From contig OY970203.1 of assembly GCA_963708325.1 (NCBI GenBank), positions 186,001-250,000 of the forward strand: DNA of 64,000 bases, read 5' to 3'. Shown one piece after another: positions 7,841 through 16,230 of this stretch. The notes beneath the pieces are model-generated. The model was not told the origin of the DNA. It searched no databases and saw only the letters and a program-made list of their open reading frames with translations. Source of the DNA: G963708325 sp963708325 (GTDB lineage: Bacteria > Actinomycetota > Thermoleophilia > Solirubrobacterales > 70-9). The number at the start of each line of letters is the position of its first letter. The first letter of the stretch is position 1. Both the position numbers and the translations under genes were made by a program.

Positions 7841-8983
7841 TCACCACTCCCGCATCCGGGCCCGGATCAGCACGTCGTCGTCGATCCGCTCGACTTCGAC
7901 GGCGAGCGCCCGGGCCGCATCGGCGACCCGCGCCACGCCCTGGCCCTTGGCGACCGGGCGCGCGTCGCTGCCGCCGACGACGATCGGGGCGACGAAGACG
8001 CGCAGCTCGTCGAGCTCGCCGGCGTCGAGGAAGGCGCCGGCGAGCGTCGGACCGCCCTCCAGCATCAGGCTCTGCACTCCGCGGCGGCCGAGCTCGGCGA
8101 GCGCCGCGCCCACCCGGTCGGCGGCGGACTCGCCCGCCGCGACCGCGATCTCCGCGCCGGCGTCGCGAAGCGCGGACACGCGGACGCCGTCGGCGTCGGG
8201 CGACGTCACCACGATCAGCCGCGCGTCGTCGACGGTGTGTACGAGCTTCGAATCCGGCCGCAGGCGCGCCGACGAGTCGAACACGACGCGGGCCGGCTGC
8301 CGGGCAGCCTCGACGTCGCGAGCGGTCAGCAGCGGGTCATCGGCGACGGCGGTGCCGATCCCGATCGCGACGGCGTCGCATTCGGACCGCCAGCCGTGAA
8401 CCAGGGCGCGGCTCGCCTTGCCGGAGATCCAGCGCGAGTCGCCCTCCGCCGTGGCGACGCGCCCGTCCAGGCTCATCGCAAGCTTGAAGACGACCAGGGG
8501 ACGCCCGGTGCGCGCGTGCTTTCGAAACGGCTGGTTGAGCCGCCGCGCCGCCGCCGCCTCCGCCCCCTCGGCGAAGACGACCTCGACGCCCTCGTCGCGG
8601 AGGATGCCCGGCCCCCGGCCCGAGGCCTTCTCGGTGGGGTCCTCGGAGGCGATCACGACGCGGCCGATGCCGGCGCGCAGGATCGCGTCGGTGCAGGGCG
8701 GCTGTTTGCCGGTGTGGGCGCAGGGCTCGAGCGTCACGTACATCGTCGCCCCGCCGGGATCGCGGCCGCGCGCGTCGGCGTCCGCGAGGGCGGCCGTCTC
8801 CGCGTGGAGGCCTCCGTACTCGGCGTGAAAGCCCTCGCCGATCGGGATACTGTCGCGCACTATCACGGCCCCGACCAGGGGGTTGGGGCTGACGCGCCCG
8901 CGCCCGCCCTCCGCAAGCTCGAGGGCCCGCCGCAGGTGAAGCCGGTCCTGCTCCGTCGCCAGGGACATCTTGGTGACCGGCAT
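7841..8983 (-). CDS. ribD: Bifunctional diaminohydroxyphosphoribosylaminopyrimidine deaminase / reductase
   Basis: 380 residues. The N-terminal cytidine-deaminase-like domain has HAETAAL and PCAHTGKQPPC, which bind the catalytic zinc. The C-terminal reductase domain starts near RPLVVFKLAMSLDGRVAT and contains WISGKASRALVH and the NADPH-binding LMLEGGPTLAGAFLDAG. It catalyses riboflavin steps 2 and 3 and is the first gene of the operon. ATG at 8983 is preceded by AAAGGCGG; ATG at 8968 is also possible. Upstream lies a promoter with a palindromic operator (9069-9095). I see no FMN riboswitch in the 140 nt leader region. Confidence 0.93.
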   Translation of the reverse strand: MPVTKMSLATEQDRLHLRRALELAEGGRGRVSPNPLVGAVIVRDSIPIGEGFHAEYGGLHAETAALADADARGRDPGGATMYVTLEPCAHTGKQPPCTDAILRAGIGRVVIASEDPTEKASGRGPGILRDEGVEVVFAEGAEAAAARRLNQPFRKHARTGRPLVVFKLAMSLDGRVATAEGDSRWISGKASRALVHGWRSECDAVAIGIGTAVADDPLLTARDVEAARQPARVVFDSSARLRPDSKLVHTVDDARLIVVTSPDADGVRVSALRDAGAEIAVAAGESAADRVGAALAELGRRGVQSLMLEGGPTLAGAFLDAGELDELRVFVAPIVVGGSDARPVAKGQGVARVADAARALAVEVERIDDDVLIRARMREW

Positions 8984-9068
8984 GATCCGCCTTTCGCCCG
9001 GCGGGCGCGGAGTTTCCCGTGCCGCCGTTCGGTCCACAACCGACGCCCTTCGACCGTGTACGCGCCGA

Positions 9069-9095
9069 TTGACTGGTCAGTCAACCAGCATTGTA
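9069..9095 (-). promoter_or_regulatory. Riboflavin operon promoter with TetR-type palindromic operator
   Basis: A minus-strand TACAAT (9090-9095) is a near-consensus -10 box. Directly after it, covering the expected +1, is the inverted repeat TTGACTG-2 nt-CAGTCAA (9069-9084), 7-bp perfect arms. This type of palindrome is typical of TetR-family operators. No convincing -35 was found. It lies 86 nt upstream of the ribD start. Binding of a repressor is inference; no TetR gene is in the window. Confidence 0.5.
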
Positions 9096-9123
9096 CGCCC
9101 CGGCGACATCCCCATCTCGGCTT

Positions 9124-10584
9124 TCAGCATTTCGCGAACACGGCGAAGTAGCGGTTCGCGGCAATCCGGCGGAAGCCGGGCGGCGGCACCTGGGTGATCG
9201 CCTCGGTGTCGGGGTCGAAGCTCTGGTTGGCAAGCGCGAGCCGTCCCTGTGCGTACAGGGCGATGCCGCGTCGCGCTTGGCGGCGCTCCTCCGGGTCGCT
9301 GCGCGCCACCACCTCGGACGATCCGAGGTCCTCGGTCCAGCGCACGTTCGGGATCAGCTTGTGCGACGGGGTCGAGATCGGGCCGCAGCCGGCCGCGCGG
9401 GCGCGCTTCACCGCCGGGGCGTCGAGGATCCGCTCGAGGTCGTGCTGGGCGTCCGCGCGGAAGACCAGCTCGTCGTTGAAGCTGCGCAGGGCGAGCGTGC
9501 GGGTGAACGTGAAGGCGACGACGGCGACGACCACGACGGCGGCCCCGATCGTCCAGGCGACGCGCAGCCTGCCGGGCGTCAGGGTGGTAAAGCCGCCGAC
9601 GGCGAAGGCCGCGAACACGCAGAGAGAGACCGCCGCCAGCACCAGGTAGCGATCGATCACGGCCAGGCCCGCCGCGCCGATCACCAGGAAGGCGGCGGTC
9701 CCGAGCGCGACGAGGACCGCGGGCGCGATCACGCGGCGCGGCACGAACCAGACGGCCAGGGCGAAGCCGAGCAGCGCCGCCAGCAGCACCGGCGGCTTCG
9801 CCAGCTCTGCCAGCCCGCTCCACAGCGCCGCCGGCAGCTCCCCGATCGAGCGGTTGCGGCCGAGCTCGTTGACGACGTTGCCGCTCGAGTTGAAGGAGAA
9901 GAAGGGGTCGCCGGTGACGGCGACGTCGGTCAGCACCCAGATCGCCGGCGCCGCCAGCGCCAGCCCGGTCCAGATCGCGACCTGCCGAGGCGACGGCTGG
10001 GCCCCGCCGACCGGCGACTGGCGGCCGGCGACCCTCCACCCGAACACCATCCACGCCCAGTAGAGTGCGACCAGCCCCCACCCCTCCGGCCGCAGCAGGG
10101 CGGCGGCGAGCAGCAGCCCCCAGACCACCCCGCCACGGCGCGGGCGCTCGTACTCGAGCACCGCCGCCCAGACCACCGCGGCGACGTAGGGGATGTCGAC
10201 GTAGGCGCGGATCGCCAGGTAGGGAAAGTCGAAGCGGCTGAGCACGATCAGGGCCGCGACCAGCCCGACCAGGGGCGTGAACGCGTCGCGCCCGAGCCTG
10301 TAGACGCCGGCGACCAGGGCGACGAACGACAGCAGCGTCGCAAGCACGATTGCCCGCGGCGCCAGGTCGCCGAGCGGCCACAGAACGGCGCTGAACGCGA
10401 CCGCCAGCGGATGCTCGGTCGGCGCCCGGAAGCCCTCGAAGCTGAGCTGTTGAAGGTGGACCAGCTCGCGGCCCCAGATCAGCGAATAGATCGTGTCGTA
10501 GTTGGGCCAGCTCGGATAGATCGCAAAGCCGACCAGGGTGAGGGCCACGAGGGCCGCCAGCCCGGCCCGCTCCAGCGCGCGCAT
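9124..10584 (-). CDS. Polytopic membrane glycosyltransferase, GT-C / GT39-like
   Basis: 486 residues with about 10 hydrophobic segments and an ordinary soluble C-terminal tail. The first extracytoplasmic loop after TM1 contains SWPNYDTIYSLIWGRELVH and APTEHPLA, the position where GT-C enzymes such as PMT and ArnT carry their catalytic acidic residue and lipid-donor site. A second loop has SRFDFPYLAIRAYVDIPYV. Such enzymes transfer sugars from polyprenyl-phosphate donors to envelope glycans or proteins outside the membrane. It is divergent from the GT2 and flippase genes, which together suggest an envelope glycan locus. The acceptor is unknown. Two cysteines lie near the C-terminus. Confidence 0.65.
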   Translation of the reverse strand: MRALERAGLAALVALTLVGFAIYPSWPNYDTIYSLIWGRELVHLQQLSFEGFRAPTEHPLAVAFSAVLWPLGDLAPRAIVLATLLSFVALVAGVYRLGRDAFTPLVGLVAALIVLSRFDFPYLAIRAYVDIPYVAAVVWAAVLEYERPRRGGVVWGLLLAAALLRPEGWGLVALYWAWMVFGWRVAGRQSPVGGAQPSPRQVAIWTGLALAAPAIWVLTDVAVTGDPFFSFNSSGNVVNELGRNRSIGELPAALWSGLAELAKPPVLLAALLGFALAVWFVPRRVIAPAVLVALGTAAFLVIGAAGLAVIDRYLVLAAVSLCVFAAFAVGGFTTLTPGRLRVAWTIGAAVVVVAVVAFTFTRTLALRSFNDELVFRADAQHDLERILDAPAVKRARAAGCGPISTPSHKLIPNVRWTEDLGSSEVVARSDPEERRQARRGIALYAQGRLALANQSFDPDTEAITQVPPPGFRRIAANRYFAVFAKC

Positions 10585-10592
10585 GGCGCGCG

Positions 10593-10598
10593 ATGGTA
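10593..10598 (-). promoter_or_regulatory. -10 box of the GT-C gene promoter, probably leaderless
   Basis: Minus-strand TACCAT ends 8 nt before the ATG at 10584. On the opposite strand TACCCT at 10630-10635 could serve the divergent GT2 gene with a roughly 35-nt leader. Confidence 0.35.
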
Positions 10599-10676
10599 GC
10601 TCCCTCCCGCTCCGTCGCGGGTGCGCCGGTACCCTCAGGATCCCGCATCCGGGCGCCGGCCCGGCGCCGCACAGCG

Positions 10677-11723
10677 ATGAAGCTGATCATCCAGATCCCC
10701 TGCCTGAACGAGGAGGAGACGCTCCCCGGGACGCTCGCCGACCTGCCCCGGGAGGTGGACGGCTTCGACCGCGTCGAGTGGCTCGTCGTCGACGATGGGT
10801 CCGGCGACGCCACGGTCGAGGTCGCCCGCGCCAATGGCGTCGACCACATCGTCCGCCTGACCAAGAACCGCGGACTCGCCTCCGCCTTCCAGGCCGGGAT
10901 CGACGCATCGCTGAAGCTCGGCGCCGACGTGATCGTCAACACCGACGCCGACAACCAGTACCGGGGGGCGGATATCCCCAGGCTGGTCGGCCCGATCCTC
11001 GCCGGGAAGGCTGACATGGTGGTGGGCAGCCGCGAGCTGGACAGGATCGAGCACTTCTCCGCGGCGAAGAAGCTTCTCCAGCGGCTGGGCAGCTTCGTCG
11101 TCCGCCGGGCCTCCGGCACCGAGGTCGCCGACACGACCTCCGGGTTCCGCGCCTACAACCGCGAGGCGGCGCTGCAGCTGCTGGTCGTCTCCAAGTTCAC
11201 CTACACGCTTGAGAGCCTGATCCAGGCCGGCAAGATGATGGTCGCGGTCGACGACGTCACGATCGCCACCAACCCGAAGACGCGGGAGTCGCGGCTGTTC
11301 CCCTCCTCGGGCGCCTACGTGCGCCGCAACTCGCTGGCGATCCTGCGCGCCTACGCGCTGTACGAACCGCTGCGCGTGTTCACGATCGCCGCCGCGGTGC
11401 TGGGGCTCGCCGCCCTCGGCGCCTGGACGCCATTCCTCGCCGACTGGATTCTCAACGGCGACTCCACCGGGCACATCCAGTCGCTGATCCTCGGCGCCGT
11501 GCTGTTCATCGCCGCCGTGCAGATGTTCGCCCTCGGCATGGTCGGCGACACCCTCGCCGGCCACCGGGTGATGACCCAGCGCGTGTTCGAGCGCGTGCGG
11601 CGGGTGGAGCTGGAGCTGGGGATCGCGCCCTCGCACTACGAACCCGGCCGCAAGCCACCCGAGGCGGCCGTCCCCGGGGCCGCCGGGCGCGAGCCCGAGG
11701 AGATCGAGAGGATCCGGGCGTGA
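10677..11723 (+). CDS. GT2 family glycosyltransferase (dolichyl-phosphate-sugar synthase type)
   Basis: 348 residues. The GT-A domain has QIPCLNEEETL (6-16), VVDDGSGDATVE (37-48) and the metal-binding NTDADNQY (88-95), followed by DTTSGFRAYNREAA, the acceptor-site motif of polyprenyl-phosphate mannose/glucose synthases. Two hydrophobic segments near 240-260 and 280-300 anchor the C-terminus in the membrane. Such enzymes charge undecaprenyl or decaprenyl phosphate with a sugar, the donor used by GT-C enzymes like the divergent neighbour. ATG at 10677 directly precedes the conserved strand; upstream codons are low-complexity. The stop overlaps the flippase start (GTGA, 11720-11723). Confidence 0.85.
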   Translation: MKLIIQIPCLNEEETLPGTLADLPREVDGFDRVEWLVVDDGSGDATVEVARANGVDHIVRLTKNRGLASAFQAGIDASLKLGADVIVNTDADNQYRGADIPRLVGPILAGKADMVVGSRELDRIEHFSAAKKLLQRLGSFVVRRASGTEVADTTSGFRAYNREAALQLLVVSKFTYTLESLIQAGKMMVAVDDVTIATNPKTRESRLFPSSGAYVRRNSLAILRAYALYEPLRVFTIAAAVLGLAALGAWTPFLADWILNGDSTGHIQSLILGAVLFIAAVQMFALGMVGDTLAGHRVMTQRVFERVRRVELELGIAPSHYEPGRKPPEAAVPGAAGREPEEIERIRA

Positions 11724-13198
11724 CGCAGGCGGGCGCCGAGGCCCGCCGCTACGGGCGCACGGCAGGGTTGCTGTCGCTCGGCGTGGGCGCCACCGGGCTG
11801 ATCACCTACGCCTACTTCTCCCTCGCCGCGCACAACCTCTCCAAGGTGGCCTACGGCGAGATCGCGGTGCTGTGGTCGGCCGTGTTCATCACCGTCTCCA
11901 CCCTCTACCGGCCGGTCGAGCAGCTGCTGTCGCGGACGATCGCCGAGCGGCAGACGCACGGCCAGGCGATCGGCCAGACGATGCGGGTGGCGGCCACCAT
12001 CCAGCTCGGCCTCGGCGCGCTGTTCGCCGTCGCCGCGCTCATCCTGCGGGGGCCGCTCCAGGACGACCTGCTGTCGGGCAACGAGACCCTGTACTGGATC
12101 CTGATCACGACCGTGCTCGCCTACGCGGCGAGCTACTTCGCCCGCGGCTTTCTCGCCGGCAGCCGCCGCTTCCCCCTCTACGCCGGACTGATCATCTGCG
12201 AGTCGGTGTCGCGGACGATGTTCGCCCTGCTGGTGGCGGTCGGCGTGACAAGCGGCCAGACCGCCGTCGCCCTCGGAATCGTCGCCGCGCCCTGCTTCAG
12301 CCTGGTGGTCGTCCCACTTGCCTTTTATCGAAGGGCGGCCACGATGGAGACCGGCGGAGCCGCCACCGCCGAGGAGGCGGTGGACGGCTCGGCCGCGCCA
12401 AGTGGTGAGCCGCAGGCGAACGTCGCAGGCGCGGACGGGCCGGCCGCCGCCGCTCCGGACGCCGCCCCCGTCGGCGCCAAAGGGGCCGATCCCGAGTTCA
12501 CGCTCGCCCACGGCTCCGCCTTCGCCGCGGCGGTGCTCGTGATCATGTTCAGCGAGCAGGTCTTCCTCAACGCCGGACCGCTTCTGATCCATGCCTCCGA
12601 GGGCGCCGCCGCGGCCGGCTACATCTTCAACATCCTGATGATCGCCCGCGCACCCCTGCAGCTCTTCCAGGCAATCTCGACGAGCCTGCTTCCGCACCTG
12701 ACCAACCTGCGCTCGCGCGGCGAGGCGGAGGGCGAGGAGGCGTTCCGGCTGTCGGTCCGCGTCACCGTGCTTGCCGTCGCGGCCTTCGGCGCCCTTGCGG
12801 CCCTGGTGATGGCGCTGATCGGGCCGCAGCTGATGCAGCTCGCCTTCGGCAGCAAGTTCAGCTACGACCGCGCCGCCCTGGTGATCGTGTCGATCGGCAT
12901 GGGCCTGTACCTGTGCGCGGTGACGATCAACCAGGCCACCCTCGCCCAGGGGCAGGTGCGGCGCGCGTCCGTCTGCTGGGGGATCTGCGCGGTCGGGTTC
13001 GTCGTCTGGAACCTGCTGCCCTTCCTCGGCGAGTTCCGCCGCGTCGAGGTCGGCTTCACGGTGACGGCGGCGGTGCTGGCATCCCTGCTCTACCTGATCT
13101 ACCGCCGCCCCCACGCGCGACTCGAGGACCTGATCGCGCCCGGGTCGCCGGCGGAGCTGGAGGCGACCCTCGCCGCCGCCGACGAGGGCAGCCCCTGA
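11720..13198 (+). CDS. Polysaccharide flippase-like membrane protein (MOP superfamily)
   Basis: 492 residues with 12-14 hydrophobic segments in the pattern of Wzx/MATE lipid-linked sugar flippases. It begins at a GTG overlapping the GT2 stop, so the two are translationally coupled; a polyprenyl-sugar made by the GT2 could be its cargo (inference). Between the sixth and seventh segments is an Ala/Pro/Gly-rich, low-complexity loop (about residues 208-255, including SGEPQANVAGADG) that is not typical and probably cytoplasmic. A short Leu-Glu-rich tail ends the protein. The exact cargo cannot be read from sequence. Confidence 0.75.
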   Translation: MTQAGAEARRYGRTAGLLSLGVGATGLITYAYFSLAAHNLSKVAYGEIAVLWSAVFITVSTLYRPVEQLLSRTIAERQTHGQAIGQTMRVAATIQLGLGALFAVAALILRGPLQDDLLSGNETLYWILITTVLAYAASYFARGFLAGSRRFPLYAGLIICESVSRTMFALLVAVGVTSGQTAVALGIVAAPCFSLVVVPLAFYRRAATMETGGAATAEEAVDGSAAPSGEPQANVAGADGPAAAAPDAAPVGAKGADPEFTLAHGSAFAAAVLVIMFSEQVFLNAGPLLIHASEGAAAAGYIFNILMIARAPLQLFQAISTSLLPHLTNLRSRGEAEGEEAFRLSVRVTVLAVAAFGALAALVMALIGPQLMQLAFGSKFSYDRAALVIVSIGMGLYLCAVTINQATLAQGQVRRASVCWGICAVGFVVWNLLPFLGEFRRVEVGFTVTAAVLASLLYLIYRRPHARLEDLIAPGSPAELEATLAAADEGSP

Positions 13199-13217
13199 CT
13201 CTCGGGTATCAGCCGGG

Positions 13218-14285
13218 CTACTCGACCCTGGTCGCCGACGCCCGCTCGTCGGCGGCGGGGGCGAAGAGGCCCTCCAGCCGCTCCATCGCCTGCGCGGTCC
13301 CCATCGCCACCAGCACGTCGCCGGGGCGGAGCACCGTGTCGGAGGGGGGCTGGGGCTGGACGCTGCCGTCCGGGCTGCGCAGGGCGGCGATGATCGACGA
13401 GCCCTTGATGTCGGCGATCGTCCTCCCCGCTGCGGCGCAGTCGGCGCTGACCTCGATCTCCTCCATGCGGTACTCGGGGGCAACGTCGACGACGCCGGAG
13501 ACCTGCGGGTGCAGCGCCAGGCGCGCCATCTCCGCGCCGCTCGCCTTGTAGGGCGAGATCACGCGGTTGGCCCCGGCCCGGCGCAGCTTCTTCTCGGAGT
13601 CCTCGAGGGCGGCGCGGGCGACGATCGTGATGTCCGAGCGCATCTCGCGGGCGGTGAGGCAGACGAAGATGTTCTCCGGGTCCGAGTCGACGCACGCGAT
13701 CACCGACCGGGCGCGCTCGATCCCCGCGCGGCGCAGGACGTCGTCCTCGGCCGGCGCCCCCTCCACGAATGGCGCGCCGATCGCATCGGCGCGCTCGCGG
13801 TTCTGGGTGTTGTCGTCCACCACCACGAACGAATGCCCCGCGGCTCGCAGGTCACGCGCAACCTGGCGGCCGACACGGCCGAAGCCGCAGATCAGGTGGT
13901 GGTCAGAGAAGGATTCGATCATTCGGCTGATGCGTCGCTCGCGCAGTAGGTCGCCGAGGTGCCCGAGCACGAAGAACTCGGTCACGGTGACCAGGGCGTA
14001 GAAAAGCGTACCCACGCCGAAGACGATCAGCACGACCTTGACCACCTGGCCCCCGGTGGTGTCCGGGTCGGAGATCGACCCGACCGTGGCGATTGTGTCG
14101 AGCGTCCACTGGAAGCTCAGCCAGGCCGAAGACCCCTCGGTGATCACAAAGCCGACGGTCCCGAAGACTAGGACCGCCGCGATCAGCCCGAGCAGGATCG
14201 CGAAGCGGGCAAAGTAGACGCGGAACTGGGTGGGAAGCCGCGGCAGCGGGTCGCTGACCTGCGGCGGGTGACGCCGGTCGGGCAC
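13218..14285 (-). CDS. Two-TM ion channel with TrkA-N/TrkA-C (RCK) domains and an altered filter
   Basis: 355 residues. Two transmembrane helices (about 23-48 and 82-105) flank a pore loop WTLDTIATVGSISDP (60-74). The selectivity filter reads TVGS at 67-70 where potassium channels have TVGYG. An RCK domain follows: Rossmann motif ICGFGRVGRQVARDL, then VVVDDNTQNRERADA, and a TrkA-C domain (EIEVSADCAAAGRTIADI, LRPGDVLVAMG). RCK domains bind NAD(H), ATP or ions to gate the pore. The missing Tyr-Gly makes strict potassium selectivity uncertain; the fold assignment is firm. It is convergent with the flippase gene (19 nt apart) and lies just upstream of rpe. Confidence 0.82.
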   Translation of the reverse strand: MPDRRHPPQVSDPLPRLPTQFRVYFARFAILLGLIAAVLVFGTVGFVITEGSSAWLSFQWTLDTIATVGSISDPDTTGGQVVKVVLIVFGVGTLFYALVTVTEFFVLGHLGDLLRERRISRMIESFSDHHLICGFGRVGRQVARDLRAAGHSFVVVDDNTQNRERADAIGAPFVEGAPAEDDVLRRAGIERARSVIACVDSDPENIFVCLTAREMRSDITIVARAALEDSEKKLRRAGANRVISPYKASGAEMARLALHPQVSGVVDVAPEYRMEEIEVSADCAAAGRTIADIKGSSIIAALRSPDGSVQPQPPSDTVLRPGDVLVAMGTAQAMERLEGLFAPAADERASATRVE

Positions 14286-14293
14286 CGGCGTCG

Positions 14294-14998
14294 CTAGCCG
14301 GCGCCGGCGGCCTCGGCGATCCGCCGGTAGGCCGCTCCCGGGTCGGGCGCGCCGAACACGGCGGACCCGGCGACGAACAGGGTCGCGCCGGCGGTGGCGA
14401 CGCTTCCCACCGTGTCGGCGTCGATGCCGCCGTCAACCTCGATCGCGGCCGCGCCGTCGACCTCGCGCAGGCGGGCAACCTTGTCCGGCGACGAGGCGAT
14501 GAAGGCCTGGCCGCCCCATCCCGGGTTGACCGTCATGCAGAGCAGCAGGTCGGCGCAGCCGCCGAGCTCCGCCGCCGCCTCGACCGCGGTGCCGGGGTTG
14601 AGCGCGAGCCCGGCGAGGCATCCGAGCTCGCGGATCGCGCTCAGCGTGCGGTTTGCGTGCGCGGTCGCCTCGGCGTGGATCGTCACGCAGTCGGCCCCCG
14701 CCTTCGCGAACTCCGCGACCTGGGCCTCGGGCCGCTCGATCATCAGGTGGACGTCGAGCGCGCCGCCGCCGGAGTGCACCTGGTCGGCGATCGCCGAGAC
14801 GACCAGCGGGCCGATCGTGATCGGCGGGACGAAATGGCCGTCCATCACGTCGACGTGGACCAGGCGGGCGCCGGCTCCCATCACCTCGGCGACCTGGGAG
14901 CCGAGCCGGGAGAAGTCCGCCGAGAGGATCGACGGCGCCACCCGGCGCCCGGAGAACAGCTCGCGCGGCGTGCCCGCGGTCTCCACCGCCGCCTCCAT
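14294..14998 (-). CDS. rpe: Ribulose-phosphate 3-epimerase
   Basis: 234 residues, a TIM barrel that interconverts ribulose-5-phosphate and xylulose-5-phosphate in the pentose phosphate pathway. Signatures are APSILSADFSRLG, VHVDVMDGHFVPPITIG with the metal-binding His and Asp, LDVHLMIERPE, VNPGWGGQAFI and EVDGGIDADT. ATG at 14998 is chosen; an in-frame TTG 21 nt upstream is possible. It sits between the zinc ribbon gene and the channel gene on the same strand. Confidence 0.95.
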   Translation of the reverse strand: MEAAVETAGTPRELFSGRRVAPSILSADFSRLGSQVAEVMGAGARLVHVDVMDGHFVPPITIGPLVVSAIADQVHSGGGALDVHLMIERPEAQVAEFAKAGADCVTIHAEATAHANRTLSAIRELGCLAGLALNPGTAVEAAAELGGCADLLLCMTVNPGWGGQAFIASSPDKVARLREVDGAAAIEVDGGIDADTVGSVATAGATLFVAGSAVFGAPDPGAAYRRIAEAAGAG

Positions 14999-15023
14999 CA
15001 GCTGACGGCCCGGGGACAAGGCA

Positions 15024-15260
15024 TCAGATCGGGCGGAGCATCGAGTTGTGGCAGTGCTGGCAGATCATGTCGGCGGACTCGCTCATCCGGCTGATCGTCT
15101 GGTGCTCGCCGCAGCTCGGGCACTGGGATACCAGCTCGTAGCGCCGCAGACAGTACACGCAGCGAAATCGCCCCGGGAGCTGCGCCGGGCGCAGCCACGG
15201 CTCGCCGCATCCGGGGCAGACCGGACGGCGCAGCTCGGGCTTTGCGCTTGCCTCCGCCAA
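15024..15260 (-). CDS. Small tandem zinc ribbon protein
   Basis: 78 residues with four CxxC pairs: CPGCGEPW (N-terminal), FRCVYCLRRYEL, QCPSCGEHQTI and ICQHCHNSMLRPI. The Cys pairs pattern as two zinc ribbons. The C-terminal half (CPSCGEHQ ... DMICQHCHN) resembles the E. coli YfgJ type zinc-ribbon family, but similarity is limited to the Cys spacing and a few residues. It could bind nucleic acid or a partner protein. It lies between fmt (61 nt upstream) and rpe (25 nt downstream) on the minus strand, so it may be expressed with translation-related genes. Function unknown. Confidence 0.7.
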   Translation of the reverse strand: MAEASAKPELRRPVCPGCGEPWLRPAQLPGRFRCVYCLRRYELVSQCPSCGEHQTISRMSESADMICQHCHNSMLRPI

Positions 15261-15321
15261 CCTAATCCGGCCCGGCGTGAGGCGGCTGGCATGTGGGAGT
15301 GGTGGCGAGGATCGTGATGCC

Positions 15322-16230
15322 TCAGGCTACTCGTGGGGGCGGCGGGTGGCCGCGCAGGTAGTCGGCCGCGGGCATCGGGCGACCGCCGGGCGGCTGCACG
15401 ACCTCGAGCCGCAGGATCCCCTCGGCGCAGCCGAGCACAAGCTCGGCGTCGGCGGCGATCGTCCCCGCCGCCAGCTCGCCGTCGGCGGCGGTCGCGCGGC
15501 GCACCCCCAGCCGCCCGCCCTCCTCCAGCTCCAGGTAGGTGCCGACGTGCGGATTCAGCGCGCGCACGGTGGCCGCCAGCTCCACCGCCGTGCGGCCCGG
15601 GTCGAGGCGGCGCTCGGCGGGGTCGATCTTGTCCGCGTAGGTGGCGGCCGAGTCGTCCTGCTCGGTCAGCTCCAGCCTTCCGGCGGCGTGCAGGTCGAGC
15701 GCTCGCACGATCAGCTCTCCTCCAAGAAGGGCCAGTCTCCCGGCCAGCTCGCCGCAGTCCTCGGCCGGGTCGATCGGCGTCGACTCCTGCAGCGCCACGG
15801 GGCCCGAGTCGAGTCCGGAGGTGACCCGCATCACGCTCACACCGGTCGTCTCGTCGCCGGCGAGGATCGCCCGCTCGATAGGCGCCGCCCCGCGCCAGCG
15901 CGGCAGCAGCGATGGATGCACGTTGAACATCGGCAGCTCGCTCAGAAGCGGATCCGCGATCAGCTGGCCGAATGCGCAGACCGCGGCGATCTCCGGCGTC
16001 GCGGCGGCGATCCGATCGCGGGCGGCCGGCTCGTTCACGTTCGCGGTCTCGAGCACCTCCAGGCCCAGCTCGGCCGCCGCGGCGGCCGCCGGCGGCGGGC
16101 TGGTGTGGCGGCCGCGACCGCGCGGCCGGCTCGGGGGGGTGACGACGAGACGCGGCCTGTGCGGAGAGTCGGCCAGGCGCAGCAGGACCGTGGCGGCGAA
16201 CTGCGACGTCCCGAGGTAGACGGTCCTCAA
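15322..16230 (-). CDS. fmt: Methionyl-tRNA formyltransferase
   Basis: 302 residues. It formylates Met-tRNAi using 10-formyl-tetrahydrofolate. The catalytic signature is FNVHPSLLPRWRGAAPIERAI (Asn and His), followed by the substrate loop GVSVMRVTSGLDSGP and a C-terminal tRNA-binding domain. The start is a TTG at 16230 whose TTGA overlaps the def stop; it gives MRTVYLGTSQFA, the normal N-terminus. Longer upstream reading runs through def in another frame and is not real. The def-fmt pair makes and removes the formyl group. Confidence 0.93.
   Translation of the reverse strand: MRTVYLGTSQFAATVLLRLADSPHRPRLVVTPPSRPRGRGRHTSPPPAAAAAAELGLEVLETANVNEPAARDRIAAATPEIAAVCAFGQLIADPLLSELPMFNVHPSLLPRWRGAAPIERAILAGDETTGVSVMRVTSGLDSGPVALQESTPIDPAEDCGELAGRLALLGGELIVRALDLHAAGRLELTEQDDSAATYADKIDPAERRLDPGRTAVELAATVRALNPHVGTYLELEEGGRLGVRRATAADGELAAGTIAADAELVLGCAEGILRLEVVQPPGGRPMPAADYLRGHPPPPRVA

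Noticed and set aside
8984..9123. FMN riboswitch upstream of ribD
   Set aside because: I searched the leader for the conserved RFN blocks and could not see them; the only strong signal is the palindrome at 9069-9084.
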